A DNA stretch of 64,000 nt from Paenibacillus marchantiophytorum (GCF_014640555.1 NZ_BMHE01000011.1:1-64000), one strand, 5' to 3'. Counted from the first letter of the stretch, positions 7,921 through 16,665 are shown. The notes: generated from the letters alone by a model not told the origin. Made by a program: numbers and translations.

Positions 7921-9363
7921 TCACTCCTTTAACAAATGATTAGCAAGTAGTTTAGCGCCTTGCATTACGATAGGTATACCTCCGCCGGGATGAACAGATG
8001 CCCCTACAGCATACAACCCTTCAATGGGATACGGTACGATTTGCGGTCGAAACACGGCCGATTGACCGAAAGTTGGAGCGATGCCAAAACTTCCTCCTTG
8101 GTAAAGCCCCTCGGACTCCGCATGCTTCGGTGATCGAACTTCCTTCCATTGAATCGCTGCCCTTAAACCCGGAAATCCTCGTTTCTCAGCCTCATCGATG
8201 ACATGGTCAACAAGCGCGGGCAGTTCATCTTCCCATGATACGGAACCGTGTGGTGGTGACGGGAGCAACATATACATCACACTCTCACCCGGGGGTGCAG
8301 CATCTGGATCAATGGCTGTTGGATAAAAAATATAAAAAGATGGGTCCTTTGGGAGCTTATTCTTTATGAAAATGTCCTTCAACCCATCGGTTAATTCATT
8401 GGGGAGAAAGAACTGATGGGCAGCAGCATGTACCCATTGCTTATTCAGACCAAGATAGATCAGAATCGTGCCGGATGACGGTTTATAAGCTTTCTCAGAC
8501 ACAGTACCCTTAGGAAGCAATTTGGTCAGATGAGGAAAGTCCCCATTAAATACAACAGCATCATGTCTATTTTCGCCGCCATCTGCTACTTTTACACCTA
8601 TACAACGACCAGCATCTAGTAATAATCCTTCTATCGACGTTTCTGTGCGTATCGAGACATGTCTTCTGCGCAGTTCCTCTTCAAGAATGGCAACTAAGCC
8701 GGCATAACCGCCTTTGACATACCAAACACCGAACGCATGCTCAGCATAGGGGAGCAGCGTGTATAGTCCTGGGGATTGAAAAGGCGCACCACCAATGTAT
8801 AAGGTTTGTAGAGAGAAAGCATCAAGCAGTTTCTCATTACGAAAATATCTCCCTGCAAATGAACGTACACTTTTATACGCTTTCAACTTTGTTAATAGGG
8901 AAATGTTTCGCAACGTATAAAACTCTCGCTTACGCAAGAACGGCTTTTCCAGAAACGCCTCTTTCCCTTGCACGAAAGCTTTTTCCATGTCTTCCATATA
9001 CCGTTGAAAGCCTTCGACTTCGTCAGGGAACAATCGTTGCAGCTCTTCAATCTGCCTTCGTTTATTCCGCCATTTATGGAAAACAGTCCCGTCCGCATAG
9101 TGAATGCGATATAACGGATCACATTCAAGCAGCGGAATGCGTGAACGTTCAATCCCCGCCTCTTCCAGAATACTAAGCAGCATCTCCGGCAAGAGAACGA
9201 TCGTTGGTCCCTGATCAATCCGATAACCGCCGCCTTCTTGATAGGCCAATCTGCCGCCAAGCCGCGTGTTTCGTTCATAAATGGTCACTTTCTTACCCTG
9301 CTTGCTCAATAACAGTGCGGCTGTTAAACTGCCAATTCCACCACCAACAAAGGCTACTTCCAT
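7921..9363 (-). CDS. crtN: CrtN-type diapophytoene desaturase (paralogue, next to crtM)
   Basis: 480 residues, FAD-dependent desaturase family. FVGGGIGSLTAALLLSKQG binds the ADP part of FAD; DQGPTIVLLP, LQTLYIGGAP and the C-terminal GASVHPGGGIPIVMQGAK are typical of CrtN. It should remove hydrogens stepwise from 4,4'-diapophytoene, giving yellow to red polyenes. AAGGAGG lies 7 nt before the ATG; the gene overlaps the upstream desaturase by 10 bp and ends 4 bp before crtM. Two CrtN-type genes in tandem may split the desaturation steps, or one may act on an end group; which is which needs expression tests. Confidence 0.82.
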   Translation of the reverse strand: MEVAFVGGGIGSLTAALLLSKQGKKVTIYERNTRLGGRLAYQEGGGYRIDQGPTIVLLPEMLLSILEEAGIERSRIPLLECDPLYRIHYADGTVFHKWRNKRRQIEELQRLFPDEVEGFQRYMEDMEKAFVQGKEAFLEKPFLRKREFYTLRNISLLTKLKAYKSVRSFAGRYFRNEKLLDAFSLQTLYIGGAPFQSPGLYTLLPYAEHAFGVWYVKGGYAGLVAILEEELRRRHVSIRTETSIEGLLLDAGRCIGVKVADGGENRHDAVVFNGDFPHLTKLLPKGTVSEKAYKPSSGTILIYLGLNKQWVHAAAHQFFLPNELTDGLKDIFIKNKLPKDPSFYIFYPTAIDPDAAPPGESVMYMLLPSPPHGSVSWEDELPALVDHVIDEAEKRGFPGLRAAIQWKEVRSPKHAESEGLYQGGSFGIAPTFGQSAVFRPQIVPYPIEGLYAVGASVHPGGGIPIVMQGAKLLANHLLKE

Positions 9364-10904
9364 TGGGTTGCCTCCTTCTGCTTGTGGAGGGCTGAAGCAG
9401 CGCCGCCGACTCTGATGCGGTCCTTACGGTCTTGTGCCATTAGTAAGCGGGTTGAAATGCGAGCCGATTCAAAAATCGTCGGCAATCCGCTTCCCGGATG
9501 AGTCCCTCCCCCAACGAGCCAGCAATTGCCGAGCTCTTCGAAACGATTGTGGGGACGCAGCAGCATCATTTGATCCAGTGTATGGGCTAAATTAAAGGTT
9601 GCGCCTTCATAGACATCATGGTCATTCCGCCAATCTAAAGGTGATATTATGGCTTCTTCTTCAATGTGCGAGGAGAATCCCTTCAGCTCAGGCTCTTGCT
9701 CCATGCGGTTTATCATGGCCTCTTTCACGCGTTGTTGTTGCTCTTCCCATTTCACATTCGCACTCAAATTGGGCACTGGCATGAGGGCATATAGGGCGGT
9801 TTTCCCTTGTGGAGCAAGGGAAGCATCAATAATTCCCGGATTATGTATATAGATAGATGCGTCCTGTGAAAGCACCTTTTTGGTCATAATGTCATGTACA
9901 TTCTCTCGATAATTCTCTGCAAAAAGCACAGTATGGTGAGGCATCCTAATCTCGCGATCCACCCCAAGATAAAGCATAAAGGTCGAGCAGGAATATTTCT
10001 TTTTCGCCAGCTTAGCTGAACTATATTTGTGAAGCTCCCCCGGTTCAAATAACCGGTTCATCGCCGTCGCAAAATCCGCATTAATGATAATATGATCGGC
10101 ATCTATTTTGTCACCGCTATCTAAGAGCAGTCCGACTGCCTTTCCGTTCTTGCTTAGCACACTTTTGACGCCGCATGAGGTTGCAATCACACCCCCGTAT
10201 TCCCTAATTACTTCCGCCATCGCTTCACAGACACGATTCACGCCGCCAATGGGGTGAAACAGGCCAAATTTATGCTCCAAATAGGCCAAAATCGTGAACG
10301 TACCTGGACAATCCCACGGGGACATGCCTAAATATTTGGCTTGAAACGTAAAGGCGTATTTTAATTTTTCATCTGTAAAATAACGAGACAATCTATCATA
10401 CACACTGCCTACCGCATTAAGACGTGGCAACGCTTGAAACACATCGCGAGAGATATAGTCGCTTAGCTTGCCGAAAGGCCTTTGCAATAGGGGTGACACC
10501 CGGTTAAACTTCTCGCCTTCCTCTTTCATAAATCGTAAATACCCTTGGCCATTGCCGGGAAAAAGCTCCTCAATGCGCTCCACCATTCGCGCTTCATCGC
10601 GTGTAGGCGAGAAATGCACATCGCCAAACTGCAAGCGATACAGCGGATCTAATTCAATGAGCTTCACATAATCGTGTAAGGAGCGATTCACGGACTCGAA
10701 CATCTCTTCTAGAAGCTGTGGCATCATGAAGAAGGTTGGCCCACGATCAAACTTATACTCACCTAGCTGTACGCGTGAGGTCCTTCCCCCAATGTAGGGC
10801 TGTTTCTCATATACGGTCACTTGATAGCCCCGTCCAGCGAGCTCCATTGCAGCAGCTAACCCGCCCGGTCCTGCGCCTATCACCGCAACTTTACCTAAAC
10901 TCAT
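9354..10904 (-). CDS. crtN: CrtN/CrtI-type carotenoid desaturase (first gene after the internal CarH operator)
   Basis: 516 residues. VAVIGAGPGGLAAAMEL at the N-terminus, DRGPTFFMMP, YSCSTFMLYLGVD, LAPQGKTALYALMPVP and the C-terminal THPGSGLPTIFESARIS place it in the CrtN/CrtI desaturase group. Its YSCS-F-LY and LAP-GKT blocks match staphylococcal CrtN better than the neighbouring paralogue does, so it may be the main diapophytoene desaturase. The ATG at 10904 is preferred; a GTG at 10937 would add 11 residues. It is the first gene behind a separate promoter with three 11-bp CarH-like repeats, so the desaturase-synthase half of the cluster can be switched apart from aldH-crtQ-crtO. Confidence 0.82.
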   Translation of the reverse strand: MSLGKVAVIGAGPGGLAAAMELAGRGYQVTVYEKQPYIGGRTSRVQLGEYKFDRGPTFFMMPQLLEEMFESVNRSLHDYVKLIELDPLYRLQFGDVHFSPTRDEARMVERIEELFPGNGQGYLRFMKEEGEKFNRVSPLLQRPFGKLSDYISRDVFQALPRLNAVGSVYDRLSRYFTDEKLKYAFTFQAKYLGMSPWDCPGTFTILAYLEHKFGLFHPIGGVNRVCEAMAEVIREYGGVIATSCGVKSVLSKNGKAVGLLLDSGDKIDADHIIINADFATAMNRLFEPGELHKYSSAKLAKKKYSCSTFMLYLGVDREIRMPHHTVLFAENYRENVHDIMTKKVLSQDASIYIHNPGIIDASLAPQGKTALYALMPVPNLSANVKWEEQQQRVKEAMINRMEQEPELKGFSSHIEEEAIISPLDWRNDHDVYEGATFNLAHTLDQMMLLRPHNRFEELGNCWLVGGGTHPGSGLPTIFESARISTRLLMAQDRKDRIRVGGAASALHKQKEATQWK

Positions 10905-10941
10905 CCTGAGGCCCACTTCCTTCCTTGAGCGTTCCACTAAC

Positions 10942-10990
10942 TATACAAACCTTATACAAATATAATACATACTTGATAATAGTCTGTCTA
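10942..10990 (-). promoter_or_regulatory. Internal promoter with triple 11-bp CarH-type operator
   Basis: On the plus strand TATACA (10942), TATACA (10953) and AATACA (10964) recur every 11 bp, the spacing and core (TnTACA) described for CarH operators. On the minus strand -35 TAGACA (10985-10990) and -10 TATTAT (10962-10967) are 17 nt apart, so the operator covers the -10 box and the region below it. The transcript would start about 40 bp before crtN. Confidence 0.7.
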
Positions 10991-11015
10991 GTTAATTATT
11001 GCCCAAGAATTCAAA

Positions 11016-11927
11016 TTAGAACCTCAGCACCCGGTCTTGAAACCAATTTTCCCATTCATCCTGATTATCACTTGGAAGCACCCATGCAGCGTACGGCTCT
11101 GGCACATCCTGAAAACCCTGCCCGCCAAGAACAACTTCCAGTTCCAGATTAGATGCCCGCAAACGATCAATGAATGCAAAGGTTTGGTCCATTAATTTAG
11201 GATCAGTCAACGAGAGGCAAATGATCCGAATATGCTGCTCTTGCAGGATCTTCTGGATACCGTCCTCCGGCGTATCAGGGCCCAAGTACAGAACGTCTGC
11301 CCCTTTTTTTCGTAAAAATAAAGAAAATAAGAGAAGCCCTGCTTGGTGATGCTCGCCTGCTGGACATAGAGCCAACATACGCGGCACCCGCTCGTCCACA
11401 GGGAACAGATGAAAGAAGCTCAAACACCGCTGTGTAATGAATTGTGTAATGAAATGCTCTTGCGCAACGGATGCGCGTCCTTCTTCCCATTCCGTGCCCA
11501 CTTTGATCATGACCGAGAATAAAATATGATAAATCATCATGTCGTAGCCGTACATTGAAAAGCCAAGCTCTACCATCGTTTTCGCTTGTTCGGTCCGGAA
11601 GTTACTCAAGCTGTCATATAAGCGGTCAATCATGTCCTGATGCGCTTGTTTGCCTGGATAAGCATCCGTTTCCGGCTTGTTGTCCAGCAGTTGTTCACGT
11701 AAATCCTGCTGCTCCTTCAACAAGCGAACCGCTTGCGAGATCGTCATGTCTTTCTCGTCTGTTTGTACTTTGAGAAAACGGAGATCTTCCATGTTTTTGT
11801 CCGTAAATAAGCGGTAGCCACCCTCCGTGCGAACGGGTTTAATTGCGCCGTATCTTGTTTCCCAAGCCCTTATTGTGACAGCCGGAATCCCTAGAAGTGT
11901 CGAGGCTTGCTTAATTGTGTACATCAT
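11016..11927 (-). CDS. carH: CarH-like B12-dependent photoreceptor, MerR-type repressor
   Basis: 303 residues. The N-terminal MerR helix-turn-helix (TIKQASTLLGIPAVTIRAWE) is followed by a B12-binding helical bundle and Rossmann domain. W147, nine residues, then E157-H158 reproduces the W-x9-EH signature of CarH, and E192-H-H194-Q-A-G197 is the cobalamin-ligand motif DxHxxG with Glu for Asp. In known CarH proteins adenosylcobalamin holds a DNA-binding tetramer in the dark, and light breaks it and releases carotenoid genes. The gene sits inside the carotenoid operon, sharing one base with the crtO stop (TAATG). Two triple-repeat operators nearby are the likely targets. MerR genes without B12 function exist (CarA-like), but the conserved W-EH pair argues for true light sensing. 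Confidence 0.88.
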   Translation of the reverse strand: MMYTIKQASTLLGIPAVTIRAWETRYGAIKPVRTEGGYRLFTDKNMEDLRFLKVQTDEKDMTISQAVRLLKEQQDLREQLLDNKPETDAYPGKQAHQDMIDRLYDSLSNFRTEQAKTMVELGFSMYGYDMMIYHILFSVMIKVGTEWEEGRASVAQEHFITQFITQRCLSFFHLFPVDERVPRMLALCPAGEHHQAGLLLFSLFLRKKGADVLYLGPDTPEDGIQKILQEQHIRIICLSLTDPKLMDQTFAFIDRLRASNLELEVVLGGQGFQDVPEPYAAWVLPSDNQDEWENWFQDRVLRF

Positions 11928-12427
11928 TATTTCCCACTCTTTTCTGTCAATTTCCTAAGAATTCGTTGCAATCGGATGCGGTTATAGCGCTGTATGAGGA
12001 TGAAAGGCACATTCGCTATAATGGCATAGATCATCATCACCCACCCATATAGGGGCTCATTCCACATAAAAAAAAGTGGCGCCGGCAGCATCGAACCAAC
12101 ATGCGTCCACTCCCCTCGCCGTGTTTCCCGTATAAATGTACTCACATATGCTTGATCCAGTTTAGCGAATTTCTTCTTCGCAAAGCCCCCAGGGAAAAGT
12201 CCTCCGCCATCGGGAAGTCTATCCTTCCAAGTGCGAATTCGGAGATACCGTTCAGAGATAATTTCTTCTCGCAGCCCATGTGAATCGGGCAACTTGCCAT
12301 CTGTTATTCGTATAAACCACCCAGCTGGCATGACGAAAAATAGATAGGACACCCCCAAATGCACGAGAAGCCATCCTGTGATATCAGCAAGTAAAGTCCA
12401 TATGGGCGTCATCTCGATAATTCTCAT
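11927..12427 (-). CDS. crtO: Glycosyl-4,4'-diaponeurosporenoate acyltransferase CrtO
   Basis: 166 residues, the length of staphylococcal CrtO (165). Shared blocks include RTWKDRLPDGGG, FIRETRRGEWTHVGSMLP and the C-terminal MIYAIIANVPFILIQRYN. Two to three membrane helices. It should esterify the sugar of the carotenoid glucosyl ester with a fatty acid, the last step of staphyloxanthin-type pathways. The ATG at 12427 overlaps the crtQ stop (ATGA); a longer reading frame upstream lies inside crtQ and is not used. In many Bacillota crtO is adjacent to crtQ, as here. Confidence 0.88.
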   Translation of the reverse strand: MRIIEMTPIWTLLADITGWLLVHLGVSYLFFVMPAGWFIRITDGKLPDSHGLREEIISERYLRIRTWKDRLPDGGGLFPGGFAKKKFAKLDQAYVSTFIRETRRGEWTHVGSMLPAPLFFMWNEPLYGWVMMIYAIIANVPFILIQRYNRIRLQRILRKLTEKSGK

Positions 12428-13566
12428 GGTTCCTCTCTCCCCTTTGAGGTTGAAATGGAGCGTCCCTTCCAAGTCACCTTGCGTTTGAAAAAGGTTTGCA
12501 GCATCGAGCTCGCGAAGATTCCCATGAAGGCAAACAGTGGAATCGGGAACAAGATGACTGTCATCACACTGAAGTTGCCCGCTCGTTTGAGCAGCGCATA
12601 GATCAATAGGGCGTATGCCGTATAGCTGGTAAAGCATAGCAGGCTAGCAAGGGGAGATGACCACATCTGTGAATTGATTGATTGTGTGACAACTGTCACC
12701 GCGCCCGTCAACCACCAGATAATCGCTAGTAAGCGTAGCGGCGTTGTAGAAGAAGCGCCAGAAGCGAAGCTTTTACTCCAGCCACTGACGAGCTGCCCAA
12801 AACCTTCCGGATACATGCGAAACGATAATACCCCTTCACCAGTTCGGTTACGTACAGGTTGCTGTTGTCTCGCCAATAAACTACCTAAACTGTGATTTTC
12901 GAGGATATGATGACGAATTGCCTCATGTCCGCCTGATTGAAAGTATGCATCCCGCGTACAAACAATACAAGGTCCGAATGCGCCTGTTGATCGGTTCCGG
13001 TTATGCTCAATGGGTCTCGGGTTTGCAACGGCAGCCAGTACCACGATGTTAAAAAATGCCGATAACGATTCATAGGGGCGCTTCATGATGTGATAGGGTT
13101 GAATGGAGAGAAGCCCGTTCTGCTCTAGTCCTGCCGCGGCCAGCTTCCATAGGCCTCCAGGTTCTATACAGGTATCTGCGTCTAAGAAAATAAGCAGATC
13201 ACCGCTTGCGGCCCGCGCGCCATGCCAGCTCGCCCAGCTTTTGCCGAGCCAGCCGGGCGGCAGCTCGTCAGGGGTAATAATCCGAGCCGCGTAGGATAAA
13301 GCGACTTCTGCCGTACGATCCGTTGATCCATCGTCAACGACGATGACCTCGAGATCAGGGATGTGCTGCTCTTGGATGGATGGCAGCAACACAGCCAGAT
13401 TCCGCTCTTCATTTCTCGCTGGAATGATGACCGAAATGCGGGGTAGGTTAGGGTTGTGACCCCTGGACGAAGAGTTACGATAATTCCCTTCCAGGGGAAG
13501 GATTTTGCCCAAGAGCCATGCCCCACAAATAAGTCCACCAAGCCACACAAACGTTGATGCGATCAT
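12424..13566 (-). CDS. crtQ: 4,4'-diaponeurosporenoate glycosyltransferase CrtQ
   Basis: 380 residues (S. aureus CrtQ has 375). N-terminal membrane helix, then RISVIIPARNEERNLAVLLP, VVDDGSTDRTAEVA, GKSWASWHGA, FLDADTC and the CrtQ-specific LLSIQPYHIMKRPYES with AFGPC, ending in membrane helices and VTWKGRSISTSKG. It should transfer glucose from UDP-glucose to the carboxyl end made by CrtP and AldH. ATGA overlaps on both sides couple it to aldH and crtO. Confidence 0.88.
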   Translation of the reverse strand: MIASTFVWLGGLICGAWLLGKILPLEGNYRNSSSRGHNPNLPRISVIIPARNEERNLAVLLPSIQEQHIPDLEVIVVDDGSTDRTAEVALSYAARIITPDELPPGWLGKSWASWHGARAASGDLLIFLDADTCIEPGGLWKLAAAGLEQNGLLSIQPYHIMKRPYESLSAFFNIVVLAAVANPRPIEHNRNRSTGAFGPCIVCTRDAYFQSGGHEAIRHHILENHSLGSLLARQQQPVRNRTGEGVLSFRMYPEGFGQLVSGWSKSFASGASSTTPLRLLAIIWWLTGAVTVVTQSINSQMWSSPLASLLCFTSYTAYALLIYALLKRAGNFSVMTVILFPIPLFAFMGIFASSMLQTFFKRKVTWKGRSISTSKGREEP

Positions 13567-15020
13567 ACTCGTGGACCTCGACCAAACAAGAAGCGAATGC
13601 CTTTCTTCATGAATGCAAATGACGATTTCTTATACGGGTACCAGTTGATTTCGCGATTATGCCTGCCTTTCTTCACCATAATAGACTTGCTTTGACAAAA
13701 AGAAAGAAGTCCTTCCTCACCATGGGTGCGGCCGAATCCGCTCTGCTTCACACCGCCGAAAGGAAGATGCATGTTACTAATATTCCGAACAACATCGTTA
13801 ATGACGCAATTGCCAGTCTCTAGTTGATCCGCAATTTTACGTCCGTTTGCTGCATATCGGGTGAAAATACTGGCATTTAGACCATAAGGAGAGTCATTAG
13901 CCAGCCTGATAGCCTCACTCACATCGTCAAATGCGAGTATGGGTAAGATAGGACCGAAGGTTTCCTCACGCATCACACGCATATCATTGGTAACATTTGT
14001 CAAGACTGTTGGTGGGAATAGTGGGGGTTCAGCATCTGGGGTTAACCCTCCTATTTCCACAATAGCACCACCTGAGACGGCATCTTGCAGCTGAGTTTGA
14101 ACCTTCGACCAAGCTTCTATTGTTGTCATGCCGCCAACATCGGCCCATCGGCCTGCGATATCTTGTTGCAAGCTTCGTGTATGTCTCAGCACTGCTTCTA
14201 AGAACGGTTGATATTGCTGTCTATGTACATACACCCGTTCCACACTGATACAAGCTTGGCCACTATTTAGAAAGGCTCCCCAAACTGCTGCCGCTGCGGC
14301 CCGCTCGATATTCGCATCCGCGCACACGATCATTGGATCTTTGCCGCTTAATTCCATATCGCAAGGGATGAGATGCGCAGCTGCTCGCTGTAGAATGTTA
14401 CGTCCTGCTTGTTCACCGCCAGTGAAGAAGATTTTATCAGGCTTCGCCTCAATCAGTCCTTCCACAATTTCGCTGCCACCTTGAATGACTTGGCAAAGTC
14501 CAACCGGAAAGCCTGCTTCGCTTAGTGTCGATGACAGCTTCGCGGCAACTCTGGGCAATTTCTCAGATGGTTTAAGCAGCACAGCATTACCTGCAATTAA
14601 CCCAGAAATGACAGGCACTAGTGCAAGCTGCAAAGGGAAATTCCATGGTGTAATCACAAGTAAAACACCATAAGGCTCATGTACAACATAGGAGCGCGCC
14701 CCCACAAAAGCGATAGGTGTTCTCTTACGTTGGGTGCGTAACATCCGCGCTGCGCGTTTCTCATAGTAAGCGATGGCTTCTAAGGTGACATAGAGCTCGG
14801 TCATTAAGGTATCCATCGGTGTTTTGTGAGCTTCATGGGATAGGAGCTCGATCCATTCATCCATGTCTCGAACCAATAGCTGGCGAAGTTTAGCTAGTAT
14901 ACGGAGGCGTTCTTGAACCGTTTGTATTTTCCAAATGGGAAAAGCCCTCCGAGCCGCATGCATCGCAGCTTCCAGACGGCTCTGTTCATCGGTAGGTTCG
15001 TACGTGTTCGGCATGTTCAT
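13563..15020 (-). CDS. aldH: Aldehyde dehydrogenase, probable 4,4'-diaponeurosporen-4-al dehydrogenase
   Basis: 485 residues, NAD(P)-dependent aldehyde dehydrogenase superfamily. The oxyanion-site Asn is in ITPWNFPLQLALVP, the general base Glu in MELSGKDP (near 222), the catalytic Cys in NSGQACISVER (near 256) and the cofactor-site Glu in EETFGPILP. A C-terminal basic extension (RHNREINWYPYKKSS) may aid membrane contact. First gene of the minus-strand carotenoid operon, divergent from crtP, so its likely substrate is the CrtP aldehyde, giving the acid used by CrtQ. The ATG at 15020 has AAGGA 6 nt upstream; the in-frame starts further up fall in the promoter. Confidence 0.83.
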   Translation of the reverse strand: MNMPNTYEPTDEQSRLEAAMHAARRAFPIWKIQTVQERLRILAKLRQLLVRDMDEWIELLSHEAHKTPMDTLMTELYVTLEAIAYYEKRAARMLRTQRKRTPIAFVGARSYVVHEPYGVLLVITPWNFPLQLALVPVISGLIAGNAVLLKPSEKLPRVAAKLSSTLSEAGFPVGLCQVIQGGSEIVEGLIEAKPDKIFFTGGEQAGRNILQRAAAHLIPCDMELSGKDPMIVCADANIERAAAAAVWGAFLNSGQACISVERVYVHRQQYQPFLEAVLRHTRSLQQDIAGRWADVGGMTTIEAWSKVQTQLQDAVSGGAIVEIGGLTPDAEPPLFPPTVLTNVTNDMRVMREETFGPILPILAFDDVSEAIRLANDSPYGLNASIFTRYAANGRKIADQLETGNCVINDVVRNISNMHLPFGGVKQSGFGRTHGEEGLLSFCQSKSIMVKKGRHNREINWYPYKKSSFAFMKKGIRFLFGRGPRV

Positions 15021-15054
15021 GTCCGTTCCTTCTTTCTGCTCGACATTCCAACCT

Positions 15055-15084
15055 TTGACATTACTTCTACAATAATTATACAAT
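15055..15084 (+). promoter_or_regulatory. crtP promoter with triple 11-bp CarH-type operator
   Basis: TTGACA (15055), TCTACA (15066) and TATACA (15077) are spaced exactly 11 bp and share the TnTACA core known for CarH operators (first copy has G for T). The first repeat also reads as a perfect -35 box; TACAAT (15079-15084, spacer 18) or TATACA (15077, spacer 16) gives the -10. Repressor and polymerase would compete directly. Confidence 0.72.
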
Positions 15085-15104
15085 TGTGTATATGGTTTTG
15101 TCAT
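15075..15104 (-). promoter_or_regulatory. Promoter of the aldH-crtQ-crtO-carH operon
   Basis: Minus strand: -35 ATGACA (15099-15104) and -10 TATAAT (15075-15080), spacer 18 nt. The -10 box lies inside the 11-bp repeat operator, so one bound repressor would cover both divergent promoters. Confidence 0.6.
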
Positions 15105-15151
15105 CAGCATCGTTTCGGCATAATGACCAATGATGAGAGGATGTGCTCACT

Positions 15152-16657
15152 ATGAGCAAAAAAATCGTAGTAATTGGAGGCGGCCTCGGTGGTCTGTCTT
15201 CCGCCATTCGCCTTGCGGCAGATGGACATCAGGTAACGGTACTCGAGAAAAACGAACGAGCTGGCGGTAAGTTAAATATGAGATCCGGGCAAGGATATTC
15301 CTTCGATACGGGTCCCTCTATATTGACAATGCCTTGGGTTTTGGAGCAGCTCTTTGCTTCTGCAGGCCGTCGTTTAGAAGATTACATGACATTAGTTCGT
15401 GTCGAGCCGCAATGGCGCACTTTTTTTGAAGACGGGGTAACCTTGGATATTACAAGCGATTTACCTCAATTGTTACAGCAATTCGAACAAATTTCACCTG
15501 CCGATGCGGCTGGGTTCCTCTCTTATTTGCAGTATAGCCAAAACATGTATCTCCTCAACACCAAAAGCTTCTATAACCGTAGTCTCTCTGGCTTAAGCGA
15601 TCTTCGTCGGTTCCACTCTATGAAAGAACTGCTGTCTATGGATCCTTTAAGGACGATGCATCAGACGACAAATCGGTTTCTGAAGGATAAACATATTCGA
15701 CAATTGTTTGATTTTTTCATTATGTATATCGGATCCTCGCCGTATGCAGCCCCCGCTGTTCTGTCACAATTAGTTTATGTGCAAATGGGACTTGGCATCT
15801 ACTATGTTGAAGGCGGAATGTATCAGATTGCTGAAGGCATGCTGAAGCTGCTTGGCGAGCTTGGCGTAGAAGTTCGCACCTCCTCACCTGTTGCTCAGAT
15901 TCAGACTCTAGGCCGGTCGGCAACTGGCGTTATTCTAGAGGATGGCAGCTTTGTGGACGCTGATCTCATTGTTTCTAATCTAGAAGCGATTCCTGCTCAT
16001 CACAGCCTATTGAAACAACATCCTAAATCAGCGGAGCGTGCCAAAGATTTGGCCAAATACGAGCCAACGGTATCAGGGCTTGTCCTACTCCTTGGTGTGG
16101 ATAAAGTGTATGAGCAGCTTCTGCATCACAATTTCTTCTTCTCGGAGGACCCTGATCGGGAATTCAACGATATTTTCGTAGAGGGAAAAGCTACGGCTGA
16201 TCCGACTGTGTATGTCGGCGTTTCCAGCAAATCCGATCCGAGTCAAGCACCTCAGGGCAAAGAAAATCTCTTCGTGCTTACGCATGTTCCCCCGCTTAAA
16301 CCTGGTGAGAGCTTCGTTTCCCAGAAAGAGGCGTACCGTGATCTCGTTCTGTCTAAGCTCGAACGCATGGGACTGACCGATCTCAGGCAGCATATTGAAT
16401 TCGAGTATACATTTATTCCGGACGATATTCAGCAGCTGTATGGGTCTAATGGCGGCTCGATCTATGGGGTGGTTACGGACCGCAAGCTCAATGGCGGCTT
16501 CAAAATCCCGAGCAAGAGCGACCTCCTCGACAACCTCTATTTCGTCGGCGGATCAACGCATCCCGGTGGCGGCGTCCCGATGGTGACCTTGTCTGGCCAA
16601 CTCACCGCAGATCTGATTAAAGAACATTTGAGCAGTGCAGAAAAATCAGTAATGTAA
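15152..16657 (+). CDS. crtP: CrtP-type 4,4'-diaponeurosporene/diapolycopene oxidase
   Basis: 501 residues, FAD-dependent family. KIVVIGGGLGGLSSAIRLA starts the protein; DTGPSILTMPWV, GSSPYAAPAVLSQLVY, YYVEGGMYQIAEG, SIYGVVTDRKLNGGFK and YFVGGSTHPGGGVPMVTLS match staphylococcal CrtP closely along the whole length. It should oxidise the terminal methyl group of the desaturated C30 chain to an aldehyde. It is the only plus-strand gene of the cluster, divergent from aldH, which would act next. The ATG at 15152 (GAGAGG 11 nt upstream) is preferred to GTG at 15143. Confidence 0.86.
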   Translation: MSKKIVVIGGGLGGLSSAIRLAADGHQVTVLEKNERAGGKLNMRSGQGYSFDTGPSILTMPWVLEQLFASAGRRLEDYMTLVRVEPQWRTFFEDGVTLDITSDLPQLLQQFEQISPADAAGFLSYLQYSQNMYLLNTKSFYNRSLSGLSDLRRFHSMKELLSMDPLRTMHQTTNRFLKDKHIRQLFDFFIMYIGSSPYAAPAVLSQLVYVQMGLGIYYVEGGMYQIAEGMLKLLGELGVEVRTSSPVAQIQTLGRSATGVILEDGSFVDADLIVSNLEAIPAHHSLLKQHPKSAERAKDLAKYEPTVSGLVLLLGVDKVYEQLLHHNFFFSEDPDREFNDIFVEGKATADPTVYVGVSSKSDPSQAPQGKENLFVLTHVPPLKPGESFVSQKEAYRDLVLSKLERMGLTDLRQHIEFEYTFIPDDIQQLYGSNGGSIYGVVTDRKLNGGFKIPSKSDLLDNLYFVGGSTHPGGGVPMVTLSGQLTADLIKEHLSSAEKSVM

Positions 16658-16665
16658 TAGAATTG

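Noticed and set aside
12428-12637. 70-residue N-terminal extension of CrtO
   Set aside because: It lies within crtQ in another frame; the ATG at 12427 gives the known CrtO length and an ATGA overlap.
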